Shown: piece by piece, positions 1 through 10,390 of the stretch
Layout: each line of letters begins with the position of its first letter
How positions within the stretch are numbered: position 1 is the first letter of the stretch
DNA from: Schistosoma haematobium
Taxonomy: Eukaryota; Platyhelminthes; Trematoda; Strigeidida; Schistosomatidae
Direction: 5' to 3'
Length of the DNA stretch: 64,000 bases
Assembly (NCBI RefSeq): GCF_000699445.3
Contig: NC_067198.1
Span: 45,752,691 to 45,816,690 of the forward strand
Notes under the pieces: model-generated
Told to the model about the DNA's origin: nothing
The model's database searches: none
What the model saw: only the letters and a program-made list of their open reading frames with translations
Made by a program: the position numbers and the translations under genes

Positions 1-248
1 TATGCACCGGTGTTAATTGAGCGGCACATTGAAGTTACTATAATATCCACAAAAACTCCCGTCTGAGAAAAACCTAATACCATCTAATGGTAAATGTAGG
101 CAACGAGAAAAGACAACAAGAAAATGTGTGGAAACTTGGTTTCTTAGTAAAATCAGCAAATATATAGTTAGATTGTTAGTTAAACATCTGAAGTATAGTA
201 TTATGTATGTAACGCTACCAGAATAATATCTCAATAGTGCAGTATTAA

Positions 249-610
249 GATCATGAACCGATTGGTGTTAGACCACCTTTGAGGACCTGAAAGCACTGGA
301 CGGTCGTTTAGTCCTATCGTGAGACTCCTCAGCAGTGCGCACCCACGATCCCGCTCGCGGAATTCGAACACAAGGCCTTAGGTCTCGCATGCGAACGCTT
401 AACCTACTTGACCACTGAGCCGATATCCAATGGTGATAGTGTCTAACATCAACCAATACACGAAATTGCGCGACCATCTTCCATTGTACTGAGGCAGATA
501 CCTGTCTCTACCCGACATGGATTAGCTCCACTTGTCACGGCTTCTCACTAGAACTCCAAGAATTCCCTCACGAAGCTAGTCACTAGTGAGCACATGTTAA
601 TTACTAGTAT
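249..610 (-). mobile_element. SINE B copy, near full length, ribozyme damaged
   Basis: Read on the minus strand it has a tRNA-like head with a B-box-like GTTCGAATTCC, then GCACTG, a CTGAGGA core, a short stem II and a GACCGTC cleavage site, then the family 3' end. The core reads GGACTAAA instead of GGACGAAA, so the ribozyme is probably inactive. The 5' extension (positions 430-610) matches the copies at 9014 and 58630. Confidence 0.8.
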
Positions 611-719
611 AGGGGTTGTGGAGATTATTAAGTTTTTGATTGAGATCAAAAGTGGTCTAACATCAATCGGTTCATGATCTCAATCAAAACCTAATAATCT
701 CCACAACCCCTATACTAGT
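603..719. repeat. Inverted repeat formed by SINE B termini
   Basis: Arms 603-648 and 675-719 are inverted copies of the SINE B terminal segment (ACTAGTATAGGGGTTGTGGA and onward), separated by about 26 bases that are themselves the SINE 3' end. It marks a junction between two oppositely oriented SINE B ends. Confidence 0.85.
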
Positions 720-1078
720 GCAGTGTTCTTTGGATCAATAAATACAATAAATGATAAAGTAAACATATTAATATCCAAGATCAAAACTATGATCGTATGA
801 AAAATGTTTGGATTGATATTCTGTCAAAATATTATCTTGTTAGTAGACTTTTACCTAATATACATTCTTATGATTCTTACTGTGAGGATGGTTCAAGGGT
901 GAACTCAATGAAGTTCACAAACTAGCCGAAGATATTTCATCCAATAATCTTTTAGAAAGATATTCCAGAATCTTTACGTTTAACTTCTCTATTAGACATA
1001 TACTAGAAACCTCTGACTATAATGATGATTTCGTTTTTATTAAGAACTATGAATACCTGAAAGTTTTGTACCATATAT
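720..1078. other. No recognised feature
   Basis: AT-rich sequence with no supportable ORF or known repeat. Confidence 0.5.
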
Positions 1079-1690
1079 GACACTGTTTGGAATCGTTTTA
1101 ACTTGTGACCTGTGTGCCCTGTTAATGTATTACGTAATAATACCACCAATTAGGGAGAAGTGAATTATCGATCGGACCAATGACGCGTAAAACACGTACG
1201 AGCGATCTAGAGTCCTAATTGATCCTGCTTTCCGCCTAGCCCAGCCAGTTAAGTGCAGAACACCAATCTCAGCCTCTGCGATATAAATCATTTATTTCAA
1301 GCATACTGGGTTTATATACCAACCAGACAGATCACAACATACTCTGAAATAGAAAATAACATTTATACAAGATTTGGCCACATGTGACTGTAAATGAGGG
1401 AGGTAGTGATTAATAGACAGGGCATAATTTGAGAATAGTAAATCGTATAATAATAGTTCATAGGTCAAAATAAGGCTCATAATAAGAGAGACACGAATAT
1501 GTATAGTTTAGTTATTTAACAATTATACGATAGAAATATACATTCAGTATTGGTCCACAAATGGATCCCAAAAGTTACCATTCATTATACTTATCGGTAC
1601 CTAACAGGACTGGCTTTCCTTCTCACTCGTATTCTGTCATCTCATTTCCAGCTCGGAAAGTTCTAGCGCTCGATTGTTCAAGTTGTCTAT
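1079..1690 (+). repeat. Unclassified dispersed repeat U1
   Basis: Related sequence recurs at 32290-33130, 59465-59785 and 62510-62975; shared landmarks include CTCAGCCTCTGCGATAT, TTTATTTCAAGCATACTGGG and TAATAAGAGAG. There is no ORF. It could be an LTR or the non-coding end of a retroelement, but the termini were not resolved. Confidence 0.55.
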
Positions 1691-2100
1691 GGTATATCAA
1701 GAACCTAAGCTCTAGATAAAACACTTATAAAAAACATTACATAATCAGATGAATCAGTTTCATCAATGAAATGATCTAAATGTCTTGTACGATAGATAAA
1801 AAGAAAACAGAGAATTTTTTTCAAACAATGACAACAGGAAAACATAAATGTTTCAAAAAACACCACCACCACCACCAATACCCTACCCCACAAAAATAAA
1901 AAGAATCCTAAACAATGTTCTTTGATTTCCGTTAACAATGACATTCAGCAATCAACATGATCTATAAAATTAACAATAGAATAGATTTTTATGACATTTT
2001 CACATCATAAAAAAATGGAGTTCCGGTATTTATTGATTGTTGAAATATTTATCAAATAGTGTAATTTATAAACTGTATACACTTTTGATATAGATCAAGT
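1691..2100. other. AT-rich, no gene
   Basis: Contains a short (CCA)n run at about 1861-1879 and homopolymer tracts; nothing else recognised. Confidence 0.5.
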
Positions 2101-2115
2101 GTGTATCAAGTCTAT

Positions 2116-2616
2116 CTGGAACTCAAAACAATTGTCAACCAACACCATGGTCAGGATTTTCAATACAAATGTCAACACAGTTCTACTGTATGACGCGGAA
2201 ACCTGAAGAACTACGAAAGCCATCATACAGCAGATGCATGTGTTTATTAACAGTTGTCTACGCAAAATACTTCAGATCCGTTGGCCAAAAACTATTAGCA
2301 ACAACGTACTGTGGGAGATAACAAACCAGATTCCAGCGGGGGAAGAAATCAGGAAGAAGCACTGGAAGTGGATAGGACACACATTGAGGAAAGCACCCAA
2401 ATGAGTCACAAGACAAGCCCTCACATGGAATCCTCAAGGCCAAAGGAGAAGAGGAAGATCAAAGAACACATTACGCCGAGAAATGGAAATAGACATGAAA
2501 AAAATGAACAAGAATTGGATGGAATTAGAAAAGAAGGCCCAGGACAGAGTGGGTTGGAAGATTCCGATCGACGGCCTATGCTCCATTAGGAGTAACAGGC
2601 GTAAGTACGTAAGTAA
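2116..2616 (+). mobile_element. R (RTE-type LINE) 3' fragment with 15-bp target duplication
   Basis: The frames read as the C-terminal part of an RTE-type reverse transcriptase polyprotein: [57 protein letters not shown]. It ends at GTAACAGGCGTAAGTA, the family's tandem TAAG tail. The target duplication GTGTATCAAGTCTAT occurs at 2101-2115 and 2617-2631, so this is a complete 5'-truncated insertion made by target-primed reverse transcription. Stops show it is dead. Confidence 0.9.
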
Positions 2617-2631
2617 GTGTATCAAGTCTAT

Positions 2632-3287
2632 GAAGTCAAATCGAATCACACATGATGAAGAAGCTTTGGAGAATGTGAAAACCTTTACATATTTAGGCAG
2701 CATCATTGATGAACACAGTGGATCTGATGCAGATGTGAAAGCATGGGTTAACAAAAAAACAGGAGCATTTCTACAATTAAAGAACATCTGCAACTCAAAA
2801 TAACTGCCTGTTGATTGACAACAAAGTCAGAACATTTCAATAAAAATATCAACACAGTTCTACTGCAAAGGGAGGAAACCTGGAGAACTACAATAGTAAT
2901 CATTCAGAAGATACAAGTGTTTATTAATAGTTGTCTACACAAAAAACACTTCGGGTCTGTTGACCAGATGCTATCAGCAACAATCGACTGTGTGAGATAA
3001 CAAACCAGATCCAGACGGAGGGAGAAATTAGGATGAAGTGCTACAAGTGGATAGGACACACATTGAGGAAAGTATCCAAATGCATCACAAGTCAGGCCCT
3101 CACATGGAATGCACAACGCCAAAGGAGGTGAAGAGGAAGACCAAAGAACACATTAGGCCGATAAATGGAGACAGACATGAGAAGAATGAACGAAAATCGG
3201 ATAGAGTTAGGCAGGAAGGCCCAGGACAGAGTGAGTTAGGGAATGCTGTTTGGTGACCTATTCTCTAATGGGAGTAACAGGTGTAAA
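2632..3287 (+). pseudogene. R (RTE-type LINE) fragment, donor or recipient of a 559-bp identity tract
   Basis: Reads [19 protein letters not shown], then a frame broken by stops, then [12 protein letters not shown] and RREM-like segments. Positions 2694-3252 are identical, without gaps, to the reverse complement of 5506-6064, while sequence on both sides is only moderately similar. The insertion at 2116-2616 landed directly 5' of it. Confidence 0.85.
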
Positions 3288-3350
3288 CTTTAGACCACTG
3301 AGCCAGCATCCAACGGTGCTCCGATGGTATTCATGTAAAACTAACCAATT
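3288..3350 (-). mobile_element. SINE B fragment
   Basis: Reverse-strand remnant of the tRNA-like head (GACCACTGAGCCAGCATCCAACGG). Confidence 0.6.
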
Positions 3351-3559
3351 CACTTTACAGTCTCATACTAATCACGTCATTGTTTATTATTCTCTGTAAG
3401 ATTTACGTAAATGAGTTAATTAAAAATACGTCATAAATTTGTTGTTTTACTCATTAAGACGTTTTATATATATATTGATCTTTTCAATGACTGTGAAACG
3501 CTAATCAAATTCTATAAGAAACATTTAACATTGAAAAACTCTGATAAGTATTAAGTCAA

Positions 3560-3850
3560 TAACAATGTGTATCTTCTAAGCAATGATGGATAGGGGCTCG
3601 CAATGGAATCCAGGACGCGCGTTTCATCCTATTTGGGACTCGTCAGCTGGATGTACCTGCATCTCAGAGTTGATGTTCACTCTGGGACTCGAACGTAGTA
3701 CCATTCACCTCAAACACTATCGCGTTATCGACATAGCCGCTGAATCCTGATAGTCATTTGCTTGTACAATGGGGTGAATTTAAATTCACTTGGTATTGTT
3801 TGGCTTGTATCTTCCCATTGACGTTTAAGACTGCAATTGATCAATCAATA
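3560..3850 (-). mobile_element. SINE A (Sm-alpha-like) copy
   Basis: Reverse-strand order is tRNA-like region (ACTCGAACGTAG as a degraded B box), stem I, hammerhead core, then the CACTGC tail. The flanking CAATGGGGTGAATTTAAATTC segment is shared with the copy at 45245. Confidence 0.8.
3608..3652 (-). ncRNA. Hammerhead ribozyme (type A), nearly intact
   Basis: On the minus strand: AUCCAG, CUGACGA, GUCC/GGAU stem II, GAAA, ACGC/GCGU stem III, then cleavage site GUC followed by CUGGAU. Stem I is perfect. The only visible defect is a G-U wobble replacing G-C at the base of stem II, which should lower activity. Confidence 0.75.
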
Positions 3851-3859
3851 ACAGACTGA

Positions 3860-4330
3860 ATTCAATGTGTATTTATTGAGATAGTGATGATTATAAATTT
3901 TAGTCGCCAAGTATCTGATTCCAAGTGGATTATATGAATGATGATCATACGATCGTTGGTTTAGGCAAACGGTCAAATAAAGGAAACGAAGAAAGCGAAA
4001 TGACATTCAGTGAACAAATCATGTAAACCAATTCGAGAGTTACCAATATTTATAGTCAAACAAAAATAACTTAAAGATATGTAATGATTCAGATACATGC
4101 GTTTACATAAAACCAGTCACAGTTAGTTAATAAGCCAATAAGTGACAAGGTAAAAATGTGGTTTAAGTACAATGAATAGATTGGTTTGTTCACAAGCTTG
4201 AATAACCTATATGGGCTTGACATAGTGCCAACTAATGTTCTTACAAACAGTTGAATTCATTTGGATACCTATTGAAAATCCAGAGAGTTATCTATTCAAC
4301 TACTGAGTATAGATATACAGATATAATATT
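3860..4330. other. AT-rich, no recognised feature
   Basis: No ORF, splice-bounded coding segment or known repeat seen. Confidence 0.5.
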
Positions 4331-4334
4331 CAAA

Positions 4335-4545
4335 AATGAATGGAAGATGGTCGCACAATTTCCTGGATTGGTTGAGGTTAGACAATAGCACCATTGGATG
4401 CCGGTTCAGTGATCCAGAAGTTAAACGTTCGCTCATGAGAGCGAAGGTATTTGGTTTGAATACCGTGTGTGGGTCATGAATGACCACTGTTGTGGAATCC
4501 AATACTAGAACGAAACTGCCGTCCAGTACTTACGAACGATAAACA
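4335..4545 (+). mobile_element. SINE B fragment
   Basis: Carries GGATGCCGGTTCAGTGATCC (tRNA-like head) and the downstream CTGCCGTCCAGTACTT segment. The ribozyme core is decayed (no CUGANGA). Confidence 0.75.
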
Positions 4546-4556
4546 TGATATAATTC

Positions 4557-4765
4557 AGATTAGATGGTGGTTGGAGGTAGTCAACAGGAAACCCTGGACC
4601 CGGGTTTCGTGCTACTTGGCACTCGTCAGCAAGGTGTACCTGTAATCTTGAGGGAACTGGTGCTCCCTGGCGGATTCGATCTCGTGTCACCCAGCTTCAC
4701 AGTCAGAGACGTTACCACTGAGCTATCCGAGCCGTGACTAACCTCCTGTAGGACTGAGATGTAAT
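4557..4765 (-). mobile_element. SINE C, minus-strand arm of a palindrome
   Basis: Reverse complement of 4818-5026 over 209 bp with only two mismatches found by eye. Contains a tRNA-like head (TAGCTCAGTGGTAACG A box; GATCGAATCC B box) and an intact hammerhead. Confidence 0.9.
4592..4634 (-). ncRNA. Hammerhead ribozyme (type C), intact core
   Basis: Minus strand: CCUUG, CUGACGA, stem II GUGC/GCAC, GAAA, stem III ACCC/GGGU, cleavage site GUC, then CAGGG. Stem I is five pairs including one G-U. All conserved core positions are present. Confidence 0.85.
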
Positions 4766-4817
4766 CACAATTGATTGATCACTGGGTGGTGATCAATCTC
4801 ATGCTTGTCTAGTCCCT

Positions 4818-5160
4818 ATTACATCTCAGTCCTACAGGAGGTTAGTCACGGCTCGGATAGCTCAGTGGTAACGTCTCTGATTGTGAAACTGGGTGACACG
4901 AGATCGAATCCGCCAGGGAGCACCAGTTCCCTCAAGATTACAGGTACACCTTGCTGACGAGTGCCAAGTAGCACGAAACCCGGGTCCAGGGTTTCCTGTT
5001 GACTACCTCCAACCACCATCTAATCTCAATACATAGTGCCCGCAGTGTCGAGTCACCTAGACTGGTGGCCACATTGCAACATGATCGATAGCATTCGATC
5101 TGCACTAATAGGGACTAGACAAGCATGAGATTGATCACCACCCAGTGATCAATCAATTGT
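4818..5160 (+). mobile_element. SINE C, full unit with hammerhead
   Basis: A unit of about 343 bp: tRNA-like head (CTCGGATAGCTCAGTGGTAA, then GATCGAATCC), hammerhead at 4949-4991, then a tail ending in 52 bases (5109-5160) that are the exact reverse complement of 4766-4817. In other copies (6935, 10910) the tail segment directly precedes the head, which implies head-to-tail tandem ancestry. Confidence 0.88.
4949..4991 (+). ncRNA. Hammerhead ribozyme (type C), intact core
   Basis: Same structure as the copy at 4592-4634 but on the opposite strand: CUGACGA core, GUGC/GCAC stem II, GAAA, palindromic ACCCGGGU stem III, cleavage after GUC. The very short stem III suggests that, as in Sm-alpha, efficient cleavage would need a dimer. 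Confidence 0.85.
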
Positions 5161-5456
5161 GATGATATAATTCATTAGTCAGTGGTTATACAATATAATT
5201 CAGTATATATTTGAAAAGAAATGATCGGTGAGACAATAATTTATGGACGACCTTTGAGCGACGCTGAAGTGAACTTCGGAAGGGACACCTACTGATTAGG
5301 ACTAAATGAGGGTTATAAACCAGTCAGAATTATAATTTACAGTTGATGATTAAGGTTAGGAATTAGATATGGGTCTTTTATCACGAGCTGACATCAACTA
5401 TAATGCCGAAACTCTATTTATCTAAATGTATGAATGAATTTCGCGCCAAAATTCAT

Positions 5457-6590
5457 GACTTACTTACTTACTTACGCTTATTACTCCCAATGGAGAATAG
5501 GCCAACAAACAGCATTCCCTAACTCACTCTGTCCTGGGCCTTCCTGCCTAACTCTATCCGATTTTCGTTCATTCTTCTCATGTCTGTCTCCATTTATCGG
5601 CCTAATGTGTTCTTTGGTCTTCCTCTTCACCTCCTTTGGCGTTGTGCATTCCATGTGAGGGCCTGACTTGTGATGCATTTGGATACTTTCCTCAATGTGT
5701 GTCCTATCCACTTGTAGCACTTCATCCTAATTTCTCCCTCCGTCTGGATCTGGTTTGTTATCTCACACAGTCGATTGTTGCTGATAGCATCTGGTCAACA
5801 GACCCGAAGTGTTTTTTGTGTAGACAACTATTAATAAACACTTGTATCTTCTGAATGATTACTATTGTAGTTCTCCAGGTTTCCTCCCTTTGCAGTAGAA
5901 CTGTGTTGATATTTTTATTGAAATGTTCTGACTTTGTTGTCAATCAACAGGCAGTTATTTTGAGTTGCAGATGTTCTTTAATTGTAGAAATGCTCCTGTT
6001 TTTTTGTTAACCCATGCTTTCACATCTGCATCAGATCCACTGTGTTCATCAATGATGCTGCCTACATATGTGAAGGCTTTTACACCTTGCAAATCTTCTC
6101 CGTAAATTGTGATTGGGCTGGTGCATGCTGTGTTGTATCGGAGAATCTTGCTTTTCCCTTTGTGTATCTTAAGACTTAATGCTGTTGAGGCTGTTGCTAC
6201 ACTGGTCGTTTTCTTCTGCATTTGTTGTTGCGTGTGTGATAGGAGAGTCAGATCATCTGCGAAGTCTAGATCGTCTAACTGCATCCTAGATGTCCTCTGT
6301 GTCCCGTGCTTCCCCTCAGATGTTGATGTCTTCATGATCCATTCGCTCATTAGGAGAAAAAGAAACTGTGAGAGTAAGAAACCTTGCCTGACACCGGTAT
6401 TTACCTCGACCGAGTCTTTGACCTGTCCTCCATGCACAATTTTGCAGTTTAATTCACCATGTGGATTCCGTATGATATTTACTATCTTCTGAGACACGCC
6501 GTGGTGTCTGAGAAGCTTCCATAGTGTTGTTCTGTCCACGCTATCAAATGCTTTTTCGTAGTCAACGAAGTTGATGTAGAGTGATGAATT
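5457..6590 (-). pseudogene. R (RTE-type LINE) reverse transcriptase fragment, 3' half
   Basis: Minus strand, starting with CTTACTTACTTACG (reverse of the TAAG tail). It reads, in order: DRTTLWKLLRHHG; VNTGVRQG (consensus TGVRQGC, here ending in F); DFADDLTLLSHTQQQMQ, the catalytic FADD box; FTYVGSIIDEH; then a frame with stops. The 3' 559 bp are identical to 2694-3252 inverted. An uninterrupted frame covers 194 residues (5955-6539); the rest is broken. Confidence 0.88.
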
Positions 6591-6604
6591 TCATTCAATT
6601 GATT

Positions 6605-6735
6605 GTTCCATACTCCGCCTGAAGCCCTTCTTGGGCTACTTCCGGTTTCAAGCACGGATATAGGGGAAGCGGTCGGCATGGGGTTAGCGACCCCATCCCG
6701 TAGAACACTAACTCGCTAGAAAAACGCTAACCAGA
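6605..6735 (+). mobile_element. P retroposon copy
   Basis: Matches the element delimited at 8164-8292: CTCCGCCTG..., GGGGTTAGCGACCCC, CTAACTCGCTAGAAAAACGC. Confidence 0.75.
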
Positions 6736-6934
6736 AAAAGTTACTCAGAATTCATAATTCATTATCTTATATCTGATTGTTTGGTCCATAAATTATACTC
6801 TCGCCAAATTGTCTTCTATACAAACTAGAATATCGGTCAAATTATTTAGATAGTTTATTAAGGCTTATTTGTTCAACTGGAATTGTTTGATTGAACATTG
6901 AAAATTTCTGAATATGCATTTCATTTAATCCTAT

Positions 6935-7105
6935 ATGTCACTGATCACTACCCAGTGATCAATCAGTTGTAAATATATCAGAGTCCTACAGGAGATCATT
7001 CGCACCCGGATACCTCAGTGATAACATCTCTCACACGGGATCGAATCCGTTAGGTAACATTAGTTCTCTCAAAATTGCAGATATATCTTGTTGAAGAGTT
7101 TTATC
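6935..7105 (+). mobile_element. SINE C fragment
   Basis: Tail segment (CCCAGTGATCAATCAGTTGT) directly followed by the head (GTCCTACAGGAG, ATCGAATCC). The ribozyme core is lost (TGTTGAAGAG). Confidence 0.7.
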
Positions 7106-7939
7106 GGTTCTATCGGTTCATCCATGTTCTACCGTTAAATCAAGACAGTGTTTATTTATTCAAAATGAACTTACTATTAAATTCAATAATTAAGCGTCAA
7201 CTCATAATCTTCTTTGCCATCAGGAACTTCACTAAGTTATTTGAAATGGACATTGTTGAATTTTACAATTTCATATCAGTGATCTTTTTTGACAACTATT
7301 GAAAACCAGGAGATACTGATTAGTTATTATGAAAAATGCCTGTCTTGTGAGTATATTCATGATTCCATTAAAGGTCGAATCCATAGTTTTCAGACCTCAT
7401 ATCGAGCGCTTAACATTTAAACCATTAACTTAACATCCATTAGTTGAAATATCTAACTATATATCATTCGCATGGCTATCATCTATTCAAAGATGTTTTA
7501 TCTTCGATCTTCCTATAATCTATGCTTTTTTTAATATTTTCAGTCTCAAACGACTGTTCTTGTTCTTTCTTATCGATCTTCTTAACATTCTGCCTTTAGG
7601 CATTCCACTTTCAATTGATGATATAAAACTACTTATATCTATTGACATCAGTAGTATATACCACATATAAACTGTTTTATAATATTGTTATGATGATGTA
7701 TTCTATTAAGATTATTGATACTACTTAAATAAATACTAAATAAAGAAATCTACTACCTCTGGCAGTGAATATTAATTAATTGAATTAATTCAATGGTTTT
7801 ATATTATTCTTATGGTTTGTCGTAAAAATCAACTGTCATTCCTATTTGTATTAGAATTTCAAATGAGATTTATGAATGAACAAAAGAAAAGGGGAAAACT
7901 TCGTTCCATTGAATAGATGGATGGCCGTTTTTTAGTGTT
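7106..7939. other. AT-rich, no recognised feature
   Basis: No convincing exon or repeat. 7500-7700 has weak resemblance to 32760-32900. Confidence 0.4.
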
Positions 7940-8135
7940 ATTTCGAGATGGTGGAAATTTTTAGGTCAGGTGGATGATTTTGATGGAGTTTTGTACTTTC
8001 AACTGGATGGTTTGGTCGTGGAGTTAAAGAAAAGATAGAAGTCTATCTGAAGTTTGTACTGATAATGTCATTCAGAAGAATGATGAAAGCTTCACGATCA
8101 AATCATTCAGCTCAGAGAACAAAACTCTATCAGAA
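7940..8135. mobile_element. FB foldback element
   Basis: The left part GATGGTGGAAATTTTTAGGT to GGTTTGGTCGTGGAG and the right part CTTCACGATCAAATCATTCA to AACAAAACTC are inverted copies, as in the perfect palindrome at 51071-51256. Confidence 0.75.
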
Positions 8136-8149
8136 AATTAGTGTTATTT

Positions 8150-8306
8150 CCTCTGAGGTGCTAACTCCGCCTGGAGTCCCTCCGGGGGCTACTGCTGGTC
8201 CCAAGCGCGGATAAAGGAGGAGGGTTGGGCATGGGGTTAGCAACCCCATCCCGTGGAAAACTAACTCGCTAGAAAAACGCTAAAAACGCTAACCTCTGAG
8301 GTGCTA
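8150..8306 (+). mobile_element. P retroposon with 14-bp target duplication
   Basis: The 129-bp body 8164-8292 lies between two copies of CCTCTGAGGTGCTA (8150-8163 and 8293-8306). It contains an inner palindrome GGGGTTAGCAACCCC and a partly duplicated AAAAACGCTAA 3' end. It has no ORF and no poly-A. Other copies are at 6605, 37434 and 43905. Confidence 0.85.
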
Positions 8307-8394
8307 TTAAATCACTCCAAAACACTAGTTTGTCTTTTCATATACAGAAAATCTTACACAAATTCTTGTAAGCCAACACAGTTCTTTTAATAGT

Positions 8395-8540
8395 TGACAT
8401 CATGAGTCAATTAAAGCTAGACCATCATGAAAGACCTGGAAGCGCTGGACAGCAGTGCGCATCAACGATACCGCCACGCGAGATCCGAACCCAAGACCTA
8501 ACGTTCTCACCCCCGAATGTTTAACCTCTAAACCAGAATT
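8395..8540 (-). mobile_element. SINE B copy with ribozyme deleted
   Basis: The 3' end (CATGAGTCAATTAAAGCTAG) and tRNA-like head are present; the segment holding the core GAAA and cleavage site is missing. Confidence 0.75.
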
Positions 8541-9013
8541 ATTTTATTCCATTCTATGCTAACTGAAGGAAACCATAATAAAGCAAGATAAATGAAACAT
8601 CTACTACAAAATAATTTTGATCAAACATTATAAACAGCACATTATACCAAGTGGATCTCACTCAATTTTGCTGGCATAGTATGAGTCAAAATTTATGACG
8701 TCCTATTACTTATATTTATGTACACAAATAACAAGGGAAACGACTGTAATCAGTAAAAAGCATCAGAATTTTGGATCTAAGAAACTCTAATAACAACAGA
8801 GAATTTACATGAGAATGACATTCCAGTCAACCTGCAATCAAAAAGCATATAGATGTAGATAAAGTTTATCAATCCAAGCGGAATAAATCAATCATTCGTA
8901 TGGCCAAAAGTGAATGAATAAAAAAGTTGGCGGGAATACAAGAACATATGGAGATAATAAAATCTGTAGAAGCAGTAAATGAAAAACTGGACCATCAGAA
9001 ATAAACTGAATTA
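8541..9013. other. No recognised feature
   Basis: AT-rich, no ORF or repeat recognised. Confidence 0.45.
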
Positions 9014-9356
9014 ACGCCAGTGGAGCTAATCCGTGTCTGGTAGAGACAGGTATCTACCTCAGTACAATGGAAGATGATCGCACAATTTCGTGGATTGGTT
9101 GAAATTAGACATCAACACTGTTGGATATCGACCAGCTCGGTGGTCTAGAGGTTAAGCGTTTGCGCACGGAACTAAAGGCCTTGTGTTCGAATCCCATGAG
9201 TGGGATTGTGGATGTGCACTGCTGAGGAGTCCCAGAATAGGACGATACGGTCTTCCAGTGCTTCCAGGTTTCCAACGGTGGTCTAACATCAGTCGCTTCA
9301 TGATCTCAATCAAAACCTTCCACCTGAGCTACAATTCTTCTCCACCATCTCAAGCT
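9014..9356 (+). mobile_element. SINE B copy, ending in an FB remnant
   Basis: Full order on the plus strand: 5' extension, tRNA-like head, GTTCGAATCCC B box, GCACTG, CTGAGGA core, 3' end. The core has GGACGATA instead of GGACGAAA, so it is probably inactive. 9322-9356 (CACCTGAGCTACAATTCTTC and CACCATC) is an FB end. Confidence 0.8.
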
Positions 9357-9590
9357 TATGGAAGAATTGGGAAGCTCGCTTTTATTAGTAATGACGTTTT
9401 CTAACAACAGAGACTAAAATGTTAATACAAAAGTCATATAACTGACAGATGGAAAACATATAAAGATAGGTTAATAAGAGCAGAATAAAATATAGATTTA
9501 ATTCTGAAAGTTTACGAGAAATCCAAACCCCAATGTCGGTTACAAGCCTATTAGTCATCAACCGGGTTTTTCTGTAATTATGAAGGAGCT

Positions 9591-9868
9591 TAAGAAGAAA
9601 TTAGGAAAAGCCGATGTAAATGGATAGGACACACATTACGAAAATCATTAAACCGCATCACAATACAAGCCCTAACTTGGAATCCCGAAGAAAAGCGGAA
9701 AAGAGGAAGGCCAAAAAACACATTGCGTCGGGAAATAGAATCAGATATAAAAAGTTTGAATAACAAGTGGAAAGAACTGGAAAGGATTGCCCAGGATAGG
9801 GTTAGATGGAGAGTGGGTAGCCTATGCTCCTCCACGAAGAGTAACAGGCGCAAGTAAGTAAGTAAGTA
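9591..9868 (+). mobile_element. R LINE 3' fragment with 11-bp target duplication
   Basis: Reads [17 protein letters not shown] and [15 protein letters not shown], ending in (AAGT)n. The flanks ATGAAGGAGCT (9580-9590) and ATGAAGGGGCT (9869-9879) are target duplications with one mismatch. Confidence 0.85.
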
Positions 9869-10159
9869 ATGAAGGGGCTATCATCTGTTCAGTGATTAGA
9901 ACTAGTCAATCTACGGTATGAATAGTAGAAAGATTATCAATGAGCTGTTTGAAATGTAACTGACCTTTGATAGAACTGTCATATTTATATGAATGAATTA
10001 CTGATTTTATTAATGAACAAATTCTATTAATCAACTTTACAATCTGAAATGTCTAATCATTTGCTTAAGATCACTCAATGTCTTTGACCATAATGTCAAT
10101 ATTTTAAAATAATGGTTATTATTGTCTAAATATTAATCTAGCCTTATAAGTAAAGATGA

Positions 10160-10390
10160 ATGGTACCTAGCAATAGAATCCGAGATGCGTGTTTCATCCT
10201 ATTCGACACTTGTCAGCTACATGTACCTGCATCATTGATTCCACGGCTAGCCACCATCCATTTTTGCTTATAATACTTATGACTTAAGGTAATACCAAGG
10301 TAGGATGTACACAGCTATATACAAATGCCAATAAGAGACTGATCCATTGCACTTCTAAACATCAATGAAAAGATTGAAACAACCAATCTA
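10160..10390. mobile_element. SINE A, head-to-head remnants
   Basis: 10165-10240 is a minus-strand ribozyme region (GTTTCATCCTATTCGACACT); 10240-10390 is a plus-strand 3' part (GCTAGCCACCATCC, TTATGACTTAAGG). The ribozyme is decayed. Confidence 0.7.

Larger units (their letters stand above)
5224..6808 (+). mobile_element. M (TIR element), split by nested insertions
   Basis: The left end GTGAGACAATAATTTATGGA and right end TCCATAAATTATACTCTCGC are inverted. The body matches 31066-31356. It is interrupted by an R fragment and a P element; AATTCAT at both edges of the interruption is consistent with a target duplication. Confidence 0.7.

Noticed and set aside
4850..4930. Functional tRNA gene
   Set aside because: A and B boxes are tRNA-like, but the segment is the head of a repeated SINE and does not fold into a full cloverleaf in the copies inspected.
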